64,000 nucleotides of DNA from Pseudoteredinibacter isoporae (GCF_011602085.1 NZ_JAAONY010000002.1:1674001-1738000); one strand, 5' to 3'. Counted from the stretch's first letter, positions 17,698-29,800 are shown. Program-made: numbers and translations. Notes: generated from the sequence alone by a model not told the origin.

Positions 17698-17732
17698 AGA
17701 AAAAACCCCGACAGAGTTCCATGCCGGGGTTT
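17698..17732 (-). terminator. Terminator of leuA
   Basis: On the minus strand AAACCCCG pairs with CGGGGTTT around a 14-nt loop and runs into TTTTTTCTT. It lies 50 bp past the leuA stop codon and before the HolD-like gene, so leuA is monocistronic here. Confidence 0.8.
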
Positions 17733-17781
17733 ATCGGAAAAGGCCCGGACCCAAGCCTTTTGAACAGTGGACGCTTAACGA

Positions 17782-19317
17782 TCAAACGCCGTGCTGAGGG
17801 TGAGAACGAACACCGGACTCCAGCATATTCAAGGCCTGCAGATAAGCTTTGGCCGACGCGGCCACCACGTCGGTATCCGCGCCGACCCCATTGACCAGCT
17901 GGCCATTGCGCTCCAGTCGGACGGTCACATCACCTACCGCCTCGGTACCCTGGGTGATAGCGTTTACCGAGTACAGCAATAAATCGGCACCGCTCTGGAA
18001 TTGTTTCTCGATGGCTTTAAATACGGCATCCACCGGGCCGCTGCCTTCAGAATCGGTTTCAATCACCTGCTCCCCCACACGGATTGCCAATTTGGCATGA
18101 GGTGCTTGCCCGGTTTTACAGCTAATTTCCATCGCTTCGAAGCCATAGGTTTCTTCCACTTCCTGGGCTTCACCTACAAGCGCCTGCAAATCTTCATCGA
18201 AAATTTCGTGTTTCTTGTCCGCCAACTGCTTAAAGGCCTGAAAGATCTGATTGAACTCGCCATGCTCCTCAAACTGAATGCCCAATTCCTCATAGCGCGC
18301 TTTTACGGCTGCACGACCGGAGTGCTTGCCAAGCACCAGCTTATTGGTGTTCCAGCCAACATCTTCAGCTTTCATGATTTCGTAGGTTTCACGATGCTTC
18401 AAAACACCGTCCTGATGGATACCCGACTCGTGGGCAAAAGCATTAGCACCCACAATGGCTTTGTTCGGCTGCACAGGGAAACCGGTAATACTTGAAACCA
18501 GGCGGGAGGTTGGCACGATGTGAACCGGGTCGATATCGGTATGCACTGGCATAACATCGTGTCGGGTTTGTACCGCCATCACCAACTCTTCCAATGAAGC
18601 ATTACCTGCGCGCTCACCCAATCCATTGATGGTACATTCAACCTGACGCACACCGTTCATGACGGCAGATAATGAGTTGGCGACCGCGAGTCCCAAGTCA
18701 TTGTGACAGTGGGTGGAAAAAATGGCCTTGTCGGAATTCGGCACATTTTCAATCAGACGCTTAAACATCAAACCATACTCCGCTGGCTCACCGTAACCAA
18801 CGGTATCGGGAATATTGATGGTGCTCGCCCCTGCATCGATTACCGCTTCGATAATACGGCTGGCAAATTCAAACTCGGTTCGGGAACCGTCTTCCAGAGA
18901 GAATTCCACATCGTCGGTAAACTGGCGAGCGCGCTTTACGGCATCAATCGCCTGGGCCAGCACCTCTTCGGGCTCCATCTGCAATTTGTATTTCATATGG
19001 ATGGGCGAAGTGGCAATGAAGGTGTGAATGCGCCCAGCGTTAGCGTTCTTAAGCGCCTCACCGGCACGCAAAATGTCCGGCCCCATGGCTCGAGCCAAGC
19101 TGCACACTGTGGAATCTTTTACGGTTTCTGCAACGGCCTTTACGGCTTCAAAATCACCGGGGCTGGCAATCGCAAAACCGGCCTCAATTACATCAACTCG
19201 CATCTTTTCCAGCATTTTAGCGATACGAATTTTTTCATCTTTTGTCATGGATGCGCCTGGGCTCTGCTCCCCATCGCGCAAGGTCGTATCAAATATAACC
19301 AACTTGTCCTTAGACAT
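17782..19317 (-). CDS. leuA: 2-isopropylmalate synthase
   Basis: 511 residues, the full length of bacterial LeuA. The catalytic barrel opens with [18 protein letters not shown], and the metal ligands are in [19 protein letters not shown]-terminal regulatory domain from about residue 390 ends [20 protein letters not shown]. The enzyme joins acetyl-CoA and 2-oxoisovalerate in the first step of leucine synthesis and is normally inhibited by leucine through that domain. No leuBCD follows; a terminator does. Upstream, a promoter and a leucine-rich leader peptide suggest attenuation. Confidence 0.97.
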   Translation of the reverse strand: MSKDKLVIFDTTLRDGEQSPGASMTKDEKIRIAKMLEKMRVDVIEAGFAIASPGDFEAVKAVAETVKDSTVCSLARAMGPDILRAGEALKNANAGRIHTFIATSPIHMKYKLQMEPEEVLAQAIDAVKRARQFTDDVEFSLEDGSRTEFEFASRIIEAVIDAGASTINIPDTVGYGEPAEYGLMFKRLIENVPNSDKAIFSTHCHNDLGLAVANSLSAVMNGVRQVECTINGLGERAGNASLEELVMAVQTRHDVMPVHTDIDPVHIVPTSRLVSSITGFPVQPNKAIVGANAFAHESGIHQDGVLKHRETYEIMKAEDVGWNTNKLVLGKHSGRAAVKARYEELGIQFEEHGEFNQIFQAFKQLADKKHEIFDEDLQALVGEAQEVEETYGFEAMEISCKTGQAPHAKLAIRVGEQVIETDSEGSGPVDAVFKAIEKQFQSGADLLLYSVNAITQGTEAVGDVTVRLERNGQLVNGVGADTDVVAASAKAYLQALNMLESGVRSHPQHGV

Positions 19318-19401
19318 GGCAAATCACTCCAAAGAAATCCTGGCCTTGGGCCAAATAAAATAATAGATCAAATATGTTGTAAACGTCGGGGGGAGAGAAT
19401 A

Positions 19402-19494
19402 TTAGCCGCGCAGCGGCAGTCGCTGCAGCCATAGGTGCAGAGAAGATAGCTTCAGGGAGCTTTGGCGAACTGTAGGATGGTCAATGCTATTCAT
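19402..19494 (-). CDS. Candidate leucine leader peptide upstream of leuA
   Basis: A 30-codon frame from ATG at 19492-19494 to TAA at 19402-19404, ending 84 bp before the leuA start. Seven of its last 18 codons are Leu (CTG or CTA), in the order SLKLSSLHLWLQRLPLRG. That is the pattern of amino-acid leader peptides such as leuL. Stem GCAGCG-ACTGC-CGCTGC lies inside the leucine run. No classical U-tract terminator is seen between it and leuA, and the ribosome site is weak, so the mechanism is open; a C-rich run (CTCCCCCCGACG) could serve a Rho-dependent version. Confidence 0.5.
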   Translation of the reverse strand: MNSIDHPTVRQSSLKLSSLHLWLQRLPLRG

Positions 19495-19537
19495 GGCTAA
19501 TATAGAATTTGTAGGCTGCCCATTGCAGCTGCCACTT

Positions 19538-19566
19538 ATAGTACAAGCCGCCCACAAACACATCAA
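19538..19566 (-). promoter_or_regulatory. leuA: Sigma-70-type promoter for leuA leader
   Basis: On the minus strand, TTGATG (19561-19566) and TACTAT (19538-19543) are 17 bp apart. Predicted transcription starts near 19531, giving a leader of about 214 nt that contains the small hairpin GCTGC-AATGG-GCAGC (19515-19529) and the leucine-rich frame. Confidence 0.6.
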
Positions 19567-19571
19567 TAGCC

Positions 19572-19598
19572 ATCCTAAATATTGAGTTAATTTAGGAT
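19572..19598. promoter_or_regulatory. Inverted repeat just upstream of the leuA -35
   Basis: ATCCTAAAT and ATTTAGGAT are perfect 9-bp arms with a 9-bp centre. The repeat sits 6 bp upstream of the proposed -35 box, where an activator would bind. It could serve leuA; no matching consensus is recognised. Confidence 0.4.
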
Positions 19599-19663
19599 AA
19601 TTTTGCAAAAAGATACACAAAAAAGGCTTAACGCAAAATACACATCACAAAAAATAGCATTTT

Positions 19664-20122
19664 CTAGGAAAATGATTCCACAAGAAGGTCCAGGTTTCGG
19701 GATAAGCTCTCAAGGTCGATACCCCCAGCCTTGCCACTCTCTTTGGCAAGTCTCATCCAGTCAGATGCCTGCTTGCGCATGACAATGGCTTTATCGGTAA
19801 GCTCAATATGACGTTCACGTTCATCGTCTTCACCACGGCGACGCTGAACCAGGCCACGACTTTCCATTCTTTTCAGTAACGGCGTCAGCGTACCGGAATC
19901 GAGTTGAAGGCGTTTCCCCAGTTGGCCAACTGTGCCAGAGCTCTGGTCTTTGTCACGCCACTCCCACATCAGCATCAGAACCAGATATTGCGGATAGGTA
20001 ATATCCAACTCCCTGAGCAAGGGTTGATACGCCCTAATCACCAAGCGGGAGGCGGTGTATAAGCGAAAGCAAAGCTGCTGATCAAGATAAAGCAGCTCGG
20101 CATCTTGTATTGAATCGGACAT
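19664..20122 (-). CDS. ohrR: OhrR-type MarR family peroxide-sensing repressor
   Basis: 152 residues with a MarR winged helix. The N-terminal LDQQLCFRLYTASR, with reactive C18, is the mark of OhrR repressors that sense organic hydroperoxides by cysteine oxidation. The DNA-recognition region reads LGKRLQLDSGTLTPLLKRME, followed by the wing RRRGEDDERERHIELT. It lies 32 bp after gpx on the same strand, so the two are probably one operon. No ohr gene is adjacent; the glutathione peroxidase takes its place. The palindrome before gpx is the likely operator. Confidence 0.88.
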   Translation of the reverse strand: MSDSIQDAELLYLDQQLCFRLYTASRLVIRAYQPLLRELDITYPQYLVLMLMWEWRDKDQSSGTVGQLGKRLQLDSGTLTPLLKRMESRGLVQRRRGEDDERERHIELTDKAIVMRKQASDWMRLAKESGKAGGIDLESLSRNLDLLVESFS

Positions 20123-20154
20123 AAACGTAGTTATTCAGGAGGCATGTAGCCCCA

Positions 20155-20634
20155 TTACAAAAGGGCCTCAATAGCTGTACGCATGGATTCAGGCTTATCT
20201 TTGGGGGCAAAGCGTTTTACGGTTTTGCCATCTTTTGAAACGAGGAATTTGGTAAAATTCCATTTTATCTTTTTAGTGCCCAGAATGCCCGGTGCAGCTT
20301 GTTTTAAATCATTGAATAGAGGATGCGCCTGCTCACCATTGACGTCCAGCTTGGCCACAAGCGGAAAACTAACACCAAAATTCAACTCACAGAATTCATT
20401 GATCTGCTGATCTGAGGCGGGTTCCTGACCGGCGAATTGATTACACGGACAACCAATAATCACCAAGCCCTTATCTTTATATTCCTGATGTAAAGCTTCC
20501 AGTCCCTTATATTGGGGGGTAAAACCGCATTTACTTGCGGTGTTAACAATCAGCAAAACTTTTCCTTCATAGTCAGACAGTTTCAGGGCTTCACCACCCG
20601 CGACTTCCAGACTGTGTTGATAAACCTCAGACAT
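20155..20634 (-). CDS. gpx: Glutathione peroxidase family thiol peroxidase
   Basis: 159 residues. The catalytic cysteine is C36 in NTASKCGFTPQY; the partner Gln and Trp are in CNQFAGQEP and KIKWNFTKFLV. It is a cysteine (not selenocysteine) enzyme, and such bacterial members often use thioredoxin rather than glutathione. GGAGGAA lies 7 bases before the ATG at 20634; a longer in-frame start at 20649 is less likely. It is the first gene of the gpx-ohrR pair and would detoxify lipid or organic hydroperoxides. Confidence 0.93.
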   Translation of the reverse strand: MSEVYQHSLEVAGGEALKLSDYEGKVLLIVNTASKCGFTPQYKGLEALHQEYKDKGLVIIGCPCNQFAGQEPASDQQINEFCELNFGVSFPLVAKLDVNGEQAHPLFNDLKQAAPGILGTKKIKWNFTKFLVSKDGKTVKRFAPKDKPESMRTAIEALL

Positions 20635-20706
20635 TGCAAATTCCTCCAACTCGTAATAATTCTGTGAATCTCAACGATTCCGCATAAAACTAAATAGCCA
20701 ACAATT

Positions 20707-20722
20707 ATATTGTTCACAATAT
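20707..20722. promoter_or_regulatory. Likely OhrR operator before gpx
   Basis: ATATTGT-TC-ACAATAT is a perfect palindrome with 7-bp arms in an AT-rich tract, 73 bp upstream of the gpx start. OhrR sites elsewhere are AT-rich palindromes of the TACAATT/AATTGTA kind, which this resembles. Repression of gpx-ohrR is inferred. Confidence 0.5.
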
Positions 20723-20730
20723 TAAATCAC

Positions 20731-20760
20731 ATAAAAATGCCCGACACCAGCATGCCGGGC
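20731..20760 (-). terminator. Terminator of the giant adhesin gene
   Basis: On the minus strand GCCCGGCA pairs with TGTCGGGC (8 bp, one G-U) across a 6-nt loop and runs into ATTTTTAT. It lies 42 bp beyond the adhesin stop codon. Confidence 0.7.
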
Positions 20761-20801
20761 TAAGCTGCTTTCTTCAGACCCATGGAGCGCGGGTCTGAAC
20801 A

Positions 20802-23800
20802 TCAGAAATCTAGCAATATTTTTTGTGCGTCCTCCAGATTTGACACTGTGGAATCGAAGCCTTCCATAGTCATCAGCCCTTCTATATCTGCCGATTCTTG
20901 AGGAGCTATGAAGCCTGCATTTTCGATATCAGCAATAGAATTATGGCTCTCTGGGAGAATATCGCTGTCACCGTTAGCCACCAGATCCTGAATATCGAGG
21001 CTCCCTGCCCCCGGAGAGACCACGGAATCAGAAATCCCGGAATCATAGGCAAACCAGACATCATCCACACGATGCTCATTACCATCTGCATCGCGGTAAC
21101 TTGAACTCAAACCAATGATATTGCCGTGATCTACAGTACCGTTACTGTTCGCATCCAGGTTTATGCTAATCACACCAGCGTCTTCCAGAGCCAACAACTC
21201 ACCATTTTGAACCTGACCATCACTGTTCAGATCTTGCCAAAGCTGAAGTTTGGAATAATGATCATCGGCAGCATCAAAAACACCATCTGCATTGGAATCC
21301 AATTCTCGCAACGCCTCAAAACCATCGCGAGCCAATGAGCCGTCTGCTTTGCGTGTGGCGGCACCGAACAATTCCGATCCATCATTAATCATCTGGTCGC
21401 CATTACGATCGTAAACCAGTAGAGCATCATCACTGGCCACCCAACCTGTCGCGTCCAGTTTGCCATCCGCATTCATATCGAAGCGAACGCCTTCTGCCAT
21501 GGATAAGGTTTCTGTGCCGTCTCCATCCAAATCAAGAACCAGAGGTGTAATCAATCTGCTTGCATCCGCCCCAGCAACAGCGATGGTGTCGATCGAAAGA
21601 TCACGATCAAGCCCGTTGTTAGCAGCGGTATTTCTGACGCGAACGGTGTACTCACCCGCGCTGTCAGCTGCAATTGAAATGTTTACCGTACTCTCGGCAT
21701 TGCCGTTAAATTGCAAAGCCTGGCTTTCAACAACATTTCCGTCTGGATCAAGAACCTCAACCTGTGCAACATCGATCGCCCCCGTCTGTTCATTCACGGA
21801 AAGTGTTGCGCTGAGATCATAGTTTTGACCAGCGACAGCCGTGAAGCTTGTTGTTCCAGAAGTTTCACTACCGCCGGCAAGAGTTTGGGCACTGCCATTT
21901 GCAACAGCATCCCCACTCCACTGTCCACTGAGCACATTACTGGAAGTTTCATACGTTGGGTCTGCAACGTTGATCGTGAAATCTTCCTGCTGGGAACTGC
22001 CATCGGAAGACTCCGCAATGACAGTAATGACCTGATCACCCAAGTCCGAGCTTTCCACACTGCGGCTCAACGTCACCACACCGGTTTCGCTATCGATTTC
22101 GAACAGACCGTTTGCATTGTCACCAAGCTGGTAACTCACAGTGTGATTGCTATCCGGGTCATTAGCGATGGCCGTCAAGCCAACCAGAGAACCGGCAGCG
22201 GCATTACTATAGACCGCATTACTGTCAGTATCGTTATCGCTGAGTGGTTCTAACGTCGTATTACCATTAACGGTTACGGTGAAGGTTTCGCTCGCCTGAC
22301 GCCCCTGATTGGTGATGACATTAACTTCGATGTCGTAACTGCCCACATCCGAAGCGCTCACATCGCGTGCCAACGTTATTTCGCCGTTAGGCGCAATTTC
22401 AAAGAGGTTATTCGGATTCGATGTCAAGGTATAGCCAATCGGCACTTCGCCGTTTTGCACCCGATCAACCGTCGCGGTAATGCCCACCCCATCACCGGCG
22501 TTTTCAGCATCCGTAATGACATTTGCCGTGTCATCACGATCTCTAAGCTCCAACGCTCCGATAATATCAATAACGGTGTTACCAGTTACATTAATCGTAA
22601 AGGTGTCGGTTGCCGTTTCTCCTTGCAAGGTAAGCGCCGTGATGCTCACCTCATAAGTACCAATATCGGCATCAGTTGCATCACGAGCCAAACTGACAAC
22701 GCCCGTCGGATTATGAATCTGGAACAAGCCGTTAGTATTGCCCGCCGTCAATGAGTATTGGATGACAACATCACCCGTCCCCAGGTTCTCGGGTGCCGCG
22801 GTAATACCAACGTTATCACCACTAACACCTTCACTGCTGACCGTGTTCTCGTCATTGTCGATATCATTAACACCAAAGTCTCCACCAATGCCAATATCGA
22901 TTTCACCTTTCAGAATGAAGTTAAGCGCAGCACTCGGATCACTTTCTCCGTTACCCGCTTCATCAACTTGCGTAACGGTGATGCTGTAAGGAATTTCAAC
23001 ATTGGCTTCAAAATGCAATGGAACTTCCAAGGACCAATCACCATTCGCATCGGCCGTTGTTGTGCCCAGTCGAACTTGATTCCCATTTTGATCATTGTTG
23101 TAAATATGAACGGTGGCACCCGGTTCGGCTTGGCCGCTGAAAACCGGGGCGGCATCATCGATAGTACTTCCTTGAACGATATTGCCGGTCACCACACCTT
23201 GATCATCGTATCCTTGCAAAGTAAGCGGCGCAGCAGGCGTAGTGGTATCAATTTCCAAGGTAAAGGTATCACTCGCTTCATTGCCCGCGCTGTCTCTCGC
23301 GGTTGCGGTAAATGTTGCAGTACCGTCTGGCAATGCCGTCGTCACCGGAATCTGCCACTGCCCATTACTATCGGCCGTTACCGGACCGTAGCTGACACCA
23401 TCCACCAATAAGGTAACTTCGGAGTTCGCTTTTGCTGTACCAACAATCAATGGCGTCGAGTCATTCGTCAAACCACCATCACCGATGTCTTCCGTACTGC
23501 CAGCTGGCTGACCCGACGCTGGAACATCATCAACCGCTTTCTCAATGTTCACACTGACACTGCTGATATCCACAGTGAAATTCAGCGGTGCCGTTTCAGG
23601 CGAAACATTACCGGCTGAATCAACAATTTCGGCGGACACTTTATAGCTGCCACTATCTAATGCCGGATTAGGTGTCGCCTCCCAAGTTGCCGGATCACCT
23701 GGATTCGCCCCCTGAGTTAATGGAATATCTTCGATGGTTTGAATGATATTGTCGTTCTCATCACGAACAATCAGGGTCACCGTCGATCCCGCATCCGCTT

Positions 23801-26800
23801 CAGAAGCCTGCACTTCACCACTGAACGTTGGCGTTACATCATCAATAGTACTGTTGTCCGCAATCGGACCCGTAACCTGACCCACGTCGTCCGTACCGAT
23901 AAAGTTCTCAATCGGCTCCGGTGCCGTACGATCCACAATAATGGTGAAGCCATCACTTGGGGCCGATTCGTTACCGGCGTCATCAACCGTGGTGGCGGTA
24001 AATTCATACTCGCCTTCGGGAAGCGCCGTTGTCGGTGTGTAGGTCCAAGACCCATCCGGTTGAACCGTGACTTCATCGACTACGTTGCCGTCTTGATGGA
24101 TACGAATGGTTTCGCCCGGCGTACCGGTACCGTTTAACTGAGGCACGTTGTCGTCGGTGGAATCACCATCATTTAAAACGCCTTGCACCTCACCGACGTT
24201 ATCTTGCGCATTGTTGATAACAGGTTGAGTGCTTGCAGTGGTATCGATTTCCAGCGTAAAGGTGTCGGTTACATCGTTACCGGTTGCATCTTGAGCAGTT
24301 GCGGTGAAGGTAACCTGACCCTCTGGTAATGCATCGGTAATTTGGATTTGCCACTGACCATTACCATCCGCGGTGACCGGACCGTAGGTTTGGCCATTCA
24401 CTTCCAAGGTCACTTCCGAACCGATCTTCGCTGAGCCCACGATCAATGGCATATTGTCATTGGTCAAGCCACCATCACTGATATCGCTGGTGCTGTTGGC
24501 AGGCTCTCCTGGCGCCGGCACATCATCCACCGCTTTATCAATGCTGACCGTTACACCACTGGTATCAACCGTAAACGTCAATGGATCACTTGGTGCACTC
24601 GGACCATTGCCCGCTTCATCGGTCACCGCAATTTGAACGGTGTGAGGGCCATCGCCCAAACTCGGTGTGTATTCCCAGTTACCTTGATCATCGGCATCAA
24701 CGGTGGCCGTTGTTTCGTTCGGGGTACCCCCATCAATAATAATCGTGACCTGACCGTTTGGTTCAGACACCTGACCGTGCAAACGCGGATTGGAATCGTC
24801 TGTGGTGTCGCCATTATTGATTGGGCCGGTGACGGCGCCTTGGTCGTCTTCGGCAATTAACACACCGGGACTACCTACGTCTGGTGGCGTCGGAACACTG
24901 CTGTCCACAGTAATACTGTAAGGTCCCGTTGATGGGCTGATCTCACCATTAGCTGCTTCGGCATCGGCATAGAAGGTGTAATCACCGTCCGGCAATGCTG
25001 ACGGAGTGATCGACCAGTTGCCATCTGAACCGGTGTCGAAAGTGCCCAAGGTAATCGCGGCTTTTTCGGCATCACTGAGTCCTGACGGATCGGCACTATA
25101 AAGCGTCACTTTGGCATTATTAGGCCCGGTACCCTCAACGGTCGGAGTAGTATCATTGGTGATGCCGAGGTGACTGATCTCTTCTTCACCCGTCGGTTCG
25201 TTATCGATAACTCGAACGATGCTCGGCGCACCCGGTGTGGTGGTATCCACCGTAAATTCAATCGGGGCGGTTTCCGAAGAGGTGTTGCCCGCTGGGTCAA
25301 CCACTTCGGCAGACACTTTATAATTGCCATTGGTCAGAGCCGGCTCAGGCGTTGCTTCCCAAGTTGCGGGATCACCAGAAGTCGGACCGGCAACAAGCGG
25401 AATATCTTCAATGGTCTGAACAATATTGTCGTTCTCATCGCGAACGATCAGAGTAATCGTCGATCCCGCATCCGCCTCAGAAGCCTGCACTTCACCACTG
25501 AAGGTTGGGGCCGCATCATCGATTGTGCTGCCGTTTGCGATGGGGCCAGTCACTCGACCGACATCATCGGTGCCGACAAAGTTCTCGATTGGTTCCGGTG
25601 CAGTACGATCCACAATAACGGTGAAACCGTCACTTGGGTCCGATTCATTACCCGCTTCATCTACAGTGGTGGCGGTAAACTCGTACTCACCTTCAGGTAG
25701 CGCCGTTGTCGGTGTGTAGGTCCAAGACCCATCCGGTTGAACCGTGACTTCATCCACAACATTGCCATCTTGGTGAATACGGATGGTTTCGCCCGGCGTA
25801 CCGGTACCGTTTAACTGAGGCACATTATCATCGGTGGAGTCACCGTCATTTAAAACGCCTTGCACTTCACCGACATTGTCTTGTGCATTGTTGATAACAG
25901 GCTGAGTGCTTGCAGTGGTATCGACATCTAAAACAAACGTATCAGTAACGTCGTTACCGGTTGCATCTTGAGCAGTTGCGGTGAAGGTAACCTGACCCTC
26001 TGGTAATGCATCGGTAATTTGGATTTGCCACTGACCATTACCATCCGCGGTGACCGGACCGTAGGTTTGGCCATTCACTTCCAAGGTCACTTCCGAACCG
26101 ATCTTCGCTGAGCCCACGATCAATGGCATATTGTCATTGGTCAAGCCACCATCACTGATATCGCTGGTGCTGTTGGCAGGCTCTCCTGGCGCCGGCACAT
26201 CATCCACCGCTTTATCAATGCTGACCGTTACACCACTGGTATCAACCGTAAACGTCAATGGATCACTTGGTGCACTCGGGCCGTTGCCCGCTTCATCAGT
26301 AACCGCGATTTGAACAGTATGTTCACCATCACCGAGACTCGGTGTGTACTCCCAGTTGCCTTGATCGTCGGCATCAACGGTGGCCGTTGTTTCGTTCGGC
26401 GTGCCTTCATCAATAATGATTGTGACCTGACCGTTTGGTTCAGACACCTGACCGTGCAAACGTGGATTGGAATCGTCGGTCGTGTCGCCATTGTTGATTG
26501 GGCCGGTGACAGCACCTTGATCATCCTCGGCAATTAACACACCGGGCGTACCTACGTCTGGTGGCGTCGGAACACTGCTGTCCACAGTAATGCTGTAAGG
26601 TCCCGTTGATGGGCTGATCTCACCATTAGCCGCTTCGGCATCGGCGTAGAAGGTGTAATCACCGTCCGGCAATGCTGACGGGGTGATCGACCAGTTGCCA
26701 TCACTTCCGGTATCGAAAGTGCCTAAGGTAATCGCGGTTTTTTCGGCGTCGGTCAAACCACTTGGGTCTGCGCTATACAGCGTAACCTTGGCATTATTCG

Positions 26801-29800
26801 GGCCAGTACCTTCAACCGTTGGTGTGGTGTCATTGGTGATGCCGAGGTGACTGATCTCTTCTTCGCCCGTCGGCTCGTTATCGATGACACGAACAATGCT
26901 CGGGGCACCCGGCGTGGTAGTATCCACTGTAAATTCAATCGGGCTGGTTTCCGAAGAAGTGTTGCCCGCTGGATCAACAATCTCGGCGGAGACTTTGTAG
27001 CCACCATTGGTGAGTGCCGGTTCGGGCGTGGCTTCCCAGGTTGCAGGATCGCCTGGATTCACGCCTTGAGTTAATGGAATGTCTTCGATGGTCTGAACAA
27101 TATTGTCGTTCTCATCGCGAACGATCAAAGTAATTGTCGAGCCTGCATCCGCTTCAGAAGCCTGAACCTCGCCACTGAACGTTGGCGCCGCATCATCGAT
27201 TGTGCTGCCGTTAGCAATTGGGCCGGTCACTCGACCCACATCATCGGTACCGACAAAGTTTTCAATCGGCTCCGGTGCAGTACGATCCACAATAACAGTG
27301 AAACCATCACTTGGGTTCGATTCGTTACCCGCTTCATCAACCGTGGTGGCGGTAAACTCATACTCGCCTTCGGGCAATGCGGTGGTTGGTGTGTACGTCC
27401 AGGAACCATCCGGCTGAACTGTCACTTCATCGACTACGTTGCCGTCTTGGTGGATACGGATGGTTTCACCCGGCGTGCCGGTACCGTTTAATTGAGGAAC
27501 GTTATCGTCGGTGGAATCGCCATCGTTAAGTACGCCCTGTACTTCACCGACGTTATCTTGTGCATTGTTGATGATCGGTTCTGCACTCGCCGTAGTATCG
27601 ACATCCAAAACAAACGTATCAATAACGTCGTTGCCCGTTGCATCTTGAGCGGTTGCGGTGAAAGTAACTTGCCCCTCCGGTAATGCATCGGTGATTTGAA
27701 TTTGCCACTGACCATTACCATCAGCGGTAACCGGGCCATAAGTTTGGCCATTTACTTCCAAGGTCACTTCGGCGCCCACTTTGGCGGAGCCCACAATCAT
27801 CGGCATGTTGTCGTTTGTGAGACCACCGTCGCTTATGTCTTCCGTGCTGTTGGCCGGTGCACCTGGTGTCGGCACATCATCAACGGCTTTATCAATGCTG
27901 ACCGTTACGCCGCTGGTATCAACCGTAAACGTCAATGGATCACTTGGCGCACTGGGGCCGTTGCCCGCTTCATCGGTCACCGCGATTTGAACAGTATGTT
28001 CACCATCACCGAGACTCGGTGTGTACTCCCAGTTGCCTTGATCATCGGCATCAACGGTCGCCGTTGTTTCGTTCGGGGTACCCCCATCAATAATGATTGT
28101 GACCTGACCGTTTGGTTCAGACACCTGACCGTGCAAACGTGGATTGGAATCGTCGGTGGTGTCGCCATTGTTGATTGGGCCGGTGACAGCACCTTGGTCG
28201 TCTTCGGCAATTAACACACCTGGAGCCCCCACATCGGGCGGGGTCGGTATGCTGCTATCAATCTCGATTGAATACGGACCGGTAGCCGGGCTGATTTCTC
28301 CGTTGGCCGCTTCGGCATCGGCGTAGAAGGTGTGGTTACCATCCGGCAATGCTGATGGGGTGATCGACCAGTTGCCATCTGAACCGGTGTCGAAACTGCC
28401 CAAGGTAATCGCGGCTTTTTCGGCGTCGGTCAAACCACTTGGGTCTGCACTGTACAAGGTCACTTTGGCATTATTGGGGCCGGTACCTTCAACGGTCGGA
28501 GTAGTATCATTGGTGATACCCTGATGGCTGATCTCTTCTTCGCCCGTCGGTTCGTTATCGATAACTCGAACAATGCTCGGCGCACCCGGCGTTGTAGTAT
28601 CCACTGTAAATTCAATCGGGGCGGTTTCCGAAGAAGTATTGCCCGCTGGGTCAACCACTTCAGCGGAGACTTTATAATTGCCATTGGCCAAAGCAGGCTC
28701 AGGCGTGGCTTCCCACGTTGCAGGATCGCCTGGATTCGCACCTTGAGTTAATGGAATATCTTCAATGGTCTGAACAATATTGTCGTTCTCATCACGAACG
28801 ATCAGGGTCACCGTAGAACCAGCGGTTTGTTCGGACGCTTGTACTTCACCGCTGAAGGTTGGTGCGGCATCATCGATTGTGCTGCCGTTTGCAATCGGGC
28901 CCGTCACTCGGCCGACATCATCGGTACCAACAAAGTTTTCAATTACGCTTGGAGTTCTAGTATCCAGAGTAAATTCAAACGGTGCGGTCTGCGAACTTTC
29001 ATTGCCATTCTGATCAGTACTGCTCGCCGTAAATACAAAATCACCGTCGCTGAGTTCAGGCACTTCGAATTGCCACGTCCCATTCGGTTGAACGGTTGTT
29101 TTGCCAATAAGGTTCCCATCTTGGAATACATTAATGGTATCGCCGCTCTCTCCCAAGCCTTCCAATACGGGACGGCTGTCATTACTTGTCTCACCACTCT
29201 GTAATGTTCCTGCCACAGGTTCCACGTCATCAACAATACCGGTAACAACGGGAGCAGCGCTGGCAGACGTAGCAAACTCAACAGACTCGTTTGCTGATTC
29301 CCCAGCACTGCCGTTGGCATCTTCAATATAGGATTCAAGACTTAAGGTTTCACCGTCCGCAACAGGACTTACTTCAAAGGTGATGGAGCCACGATCAAGG
29401 TCCGCCTGAGAGACCACCTCTGAAAACTCTTCACCGTTACTCGCTTTAAGAACAACTGAATCACCAACTCGCACGGTCGCTGGAAGCGTAACCTCTACAT
29501 CGACCTGCCCTTGAATTTCATTCAATGTAATCTTGCCGTCGCCATCGGCATCTTCAACAATGCGAATACTGGGCTTCGCTTGCGTTTGCCCTTCGACAAG
29601 TGCTGTAGCCGTAACCGGGTCAGAAACATTACCTGCGGCATCACTCACACTCGCTGACACCACAAAATCGTTGCCCTGACTCACTGAGTTCAAGGCGAGA
29701 TCGACATAGCCATCCGCAATGTGTTCCGCCGTTAATGTGACCAGCGTCGGTGTATTTGCGGCAGCTTCCACTCGAAGGCTATCGCCCGCTTGCGCGCCAA

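Noticed and set aside
19402-19620. Longer 72-codon frame overlapping the leuA leader
   Set aside because: It begins upstream of the proposed promoter and contains it, so only the 30-codon 3' part is likely to be translated.
23913-28943. Tandem repeats that could suggest a CRISPR or satellite array
   Set aside because: The repeats are 1677 bp, in frame, and encode Ig-like domains of one protein; there are no short repeat-spacer units.
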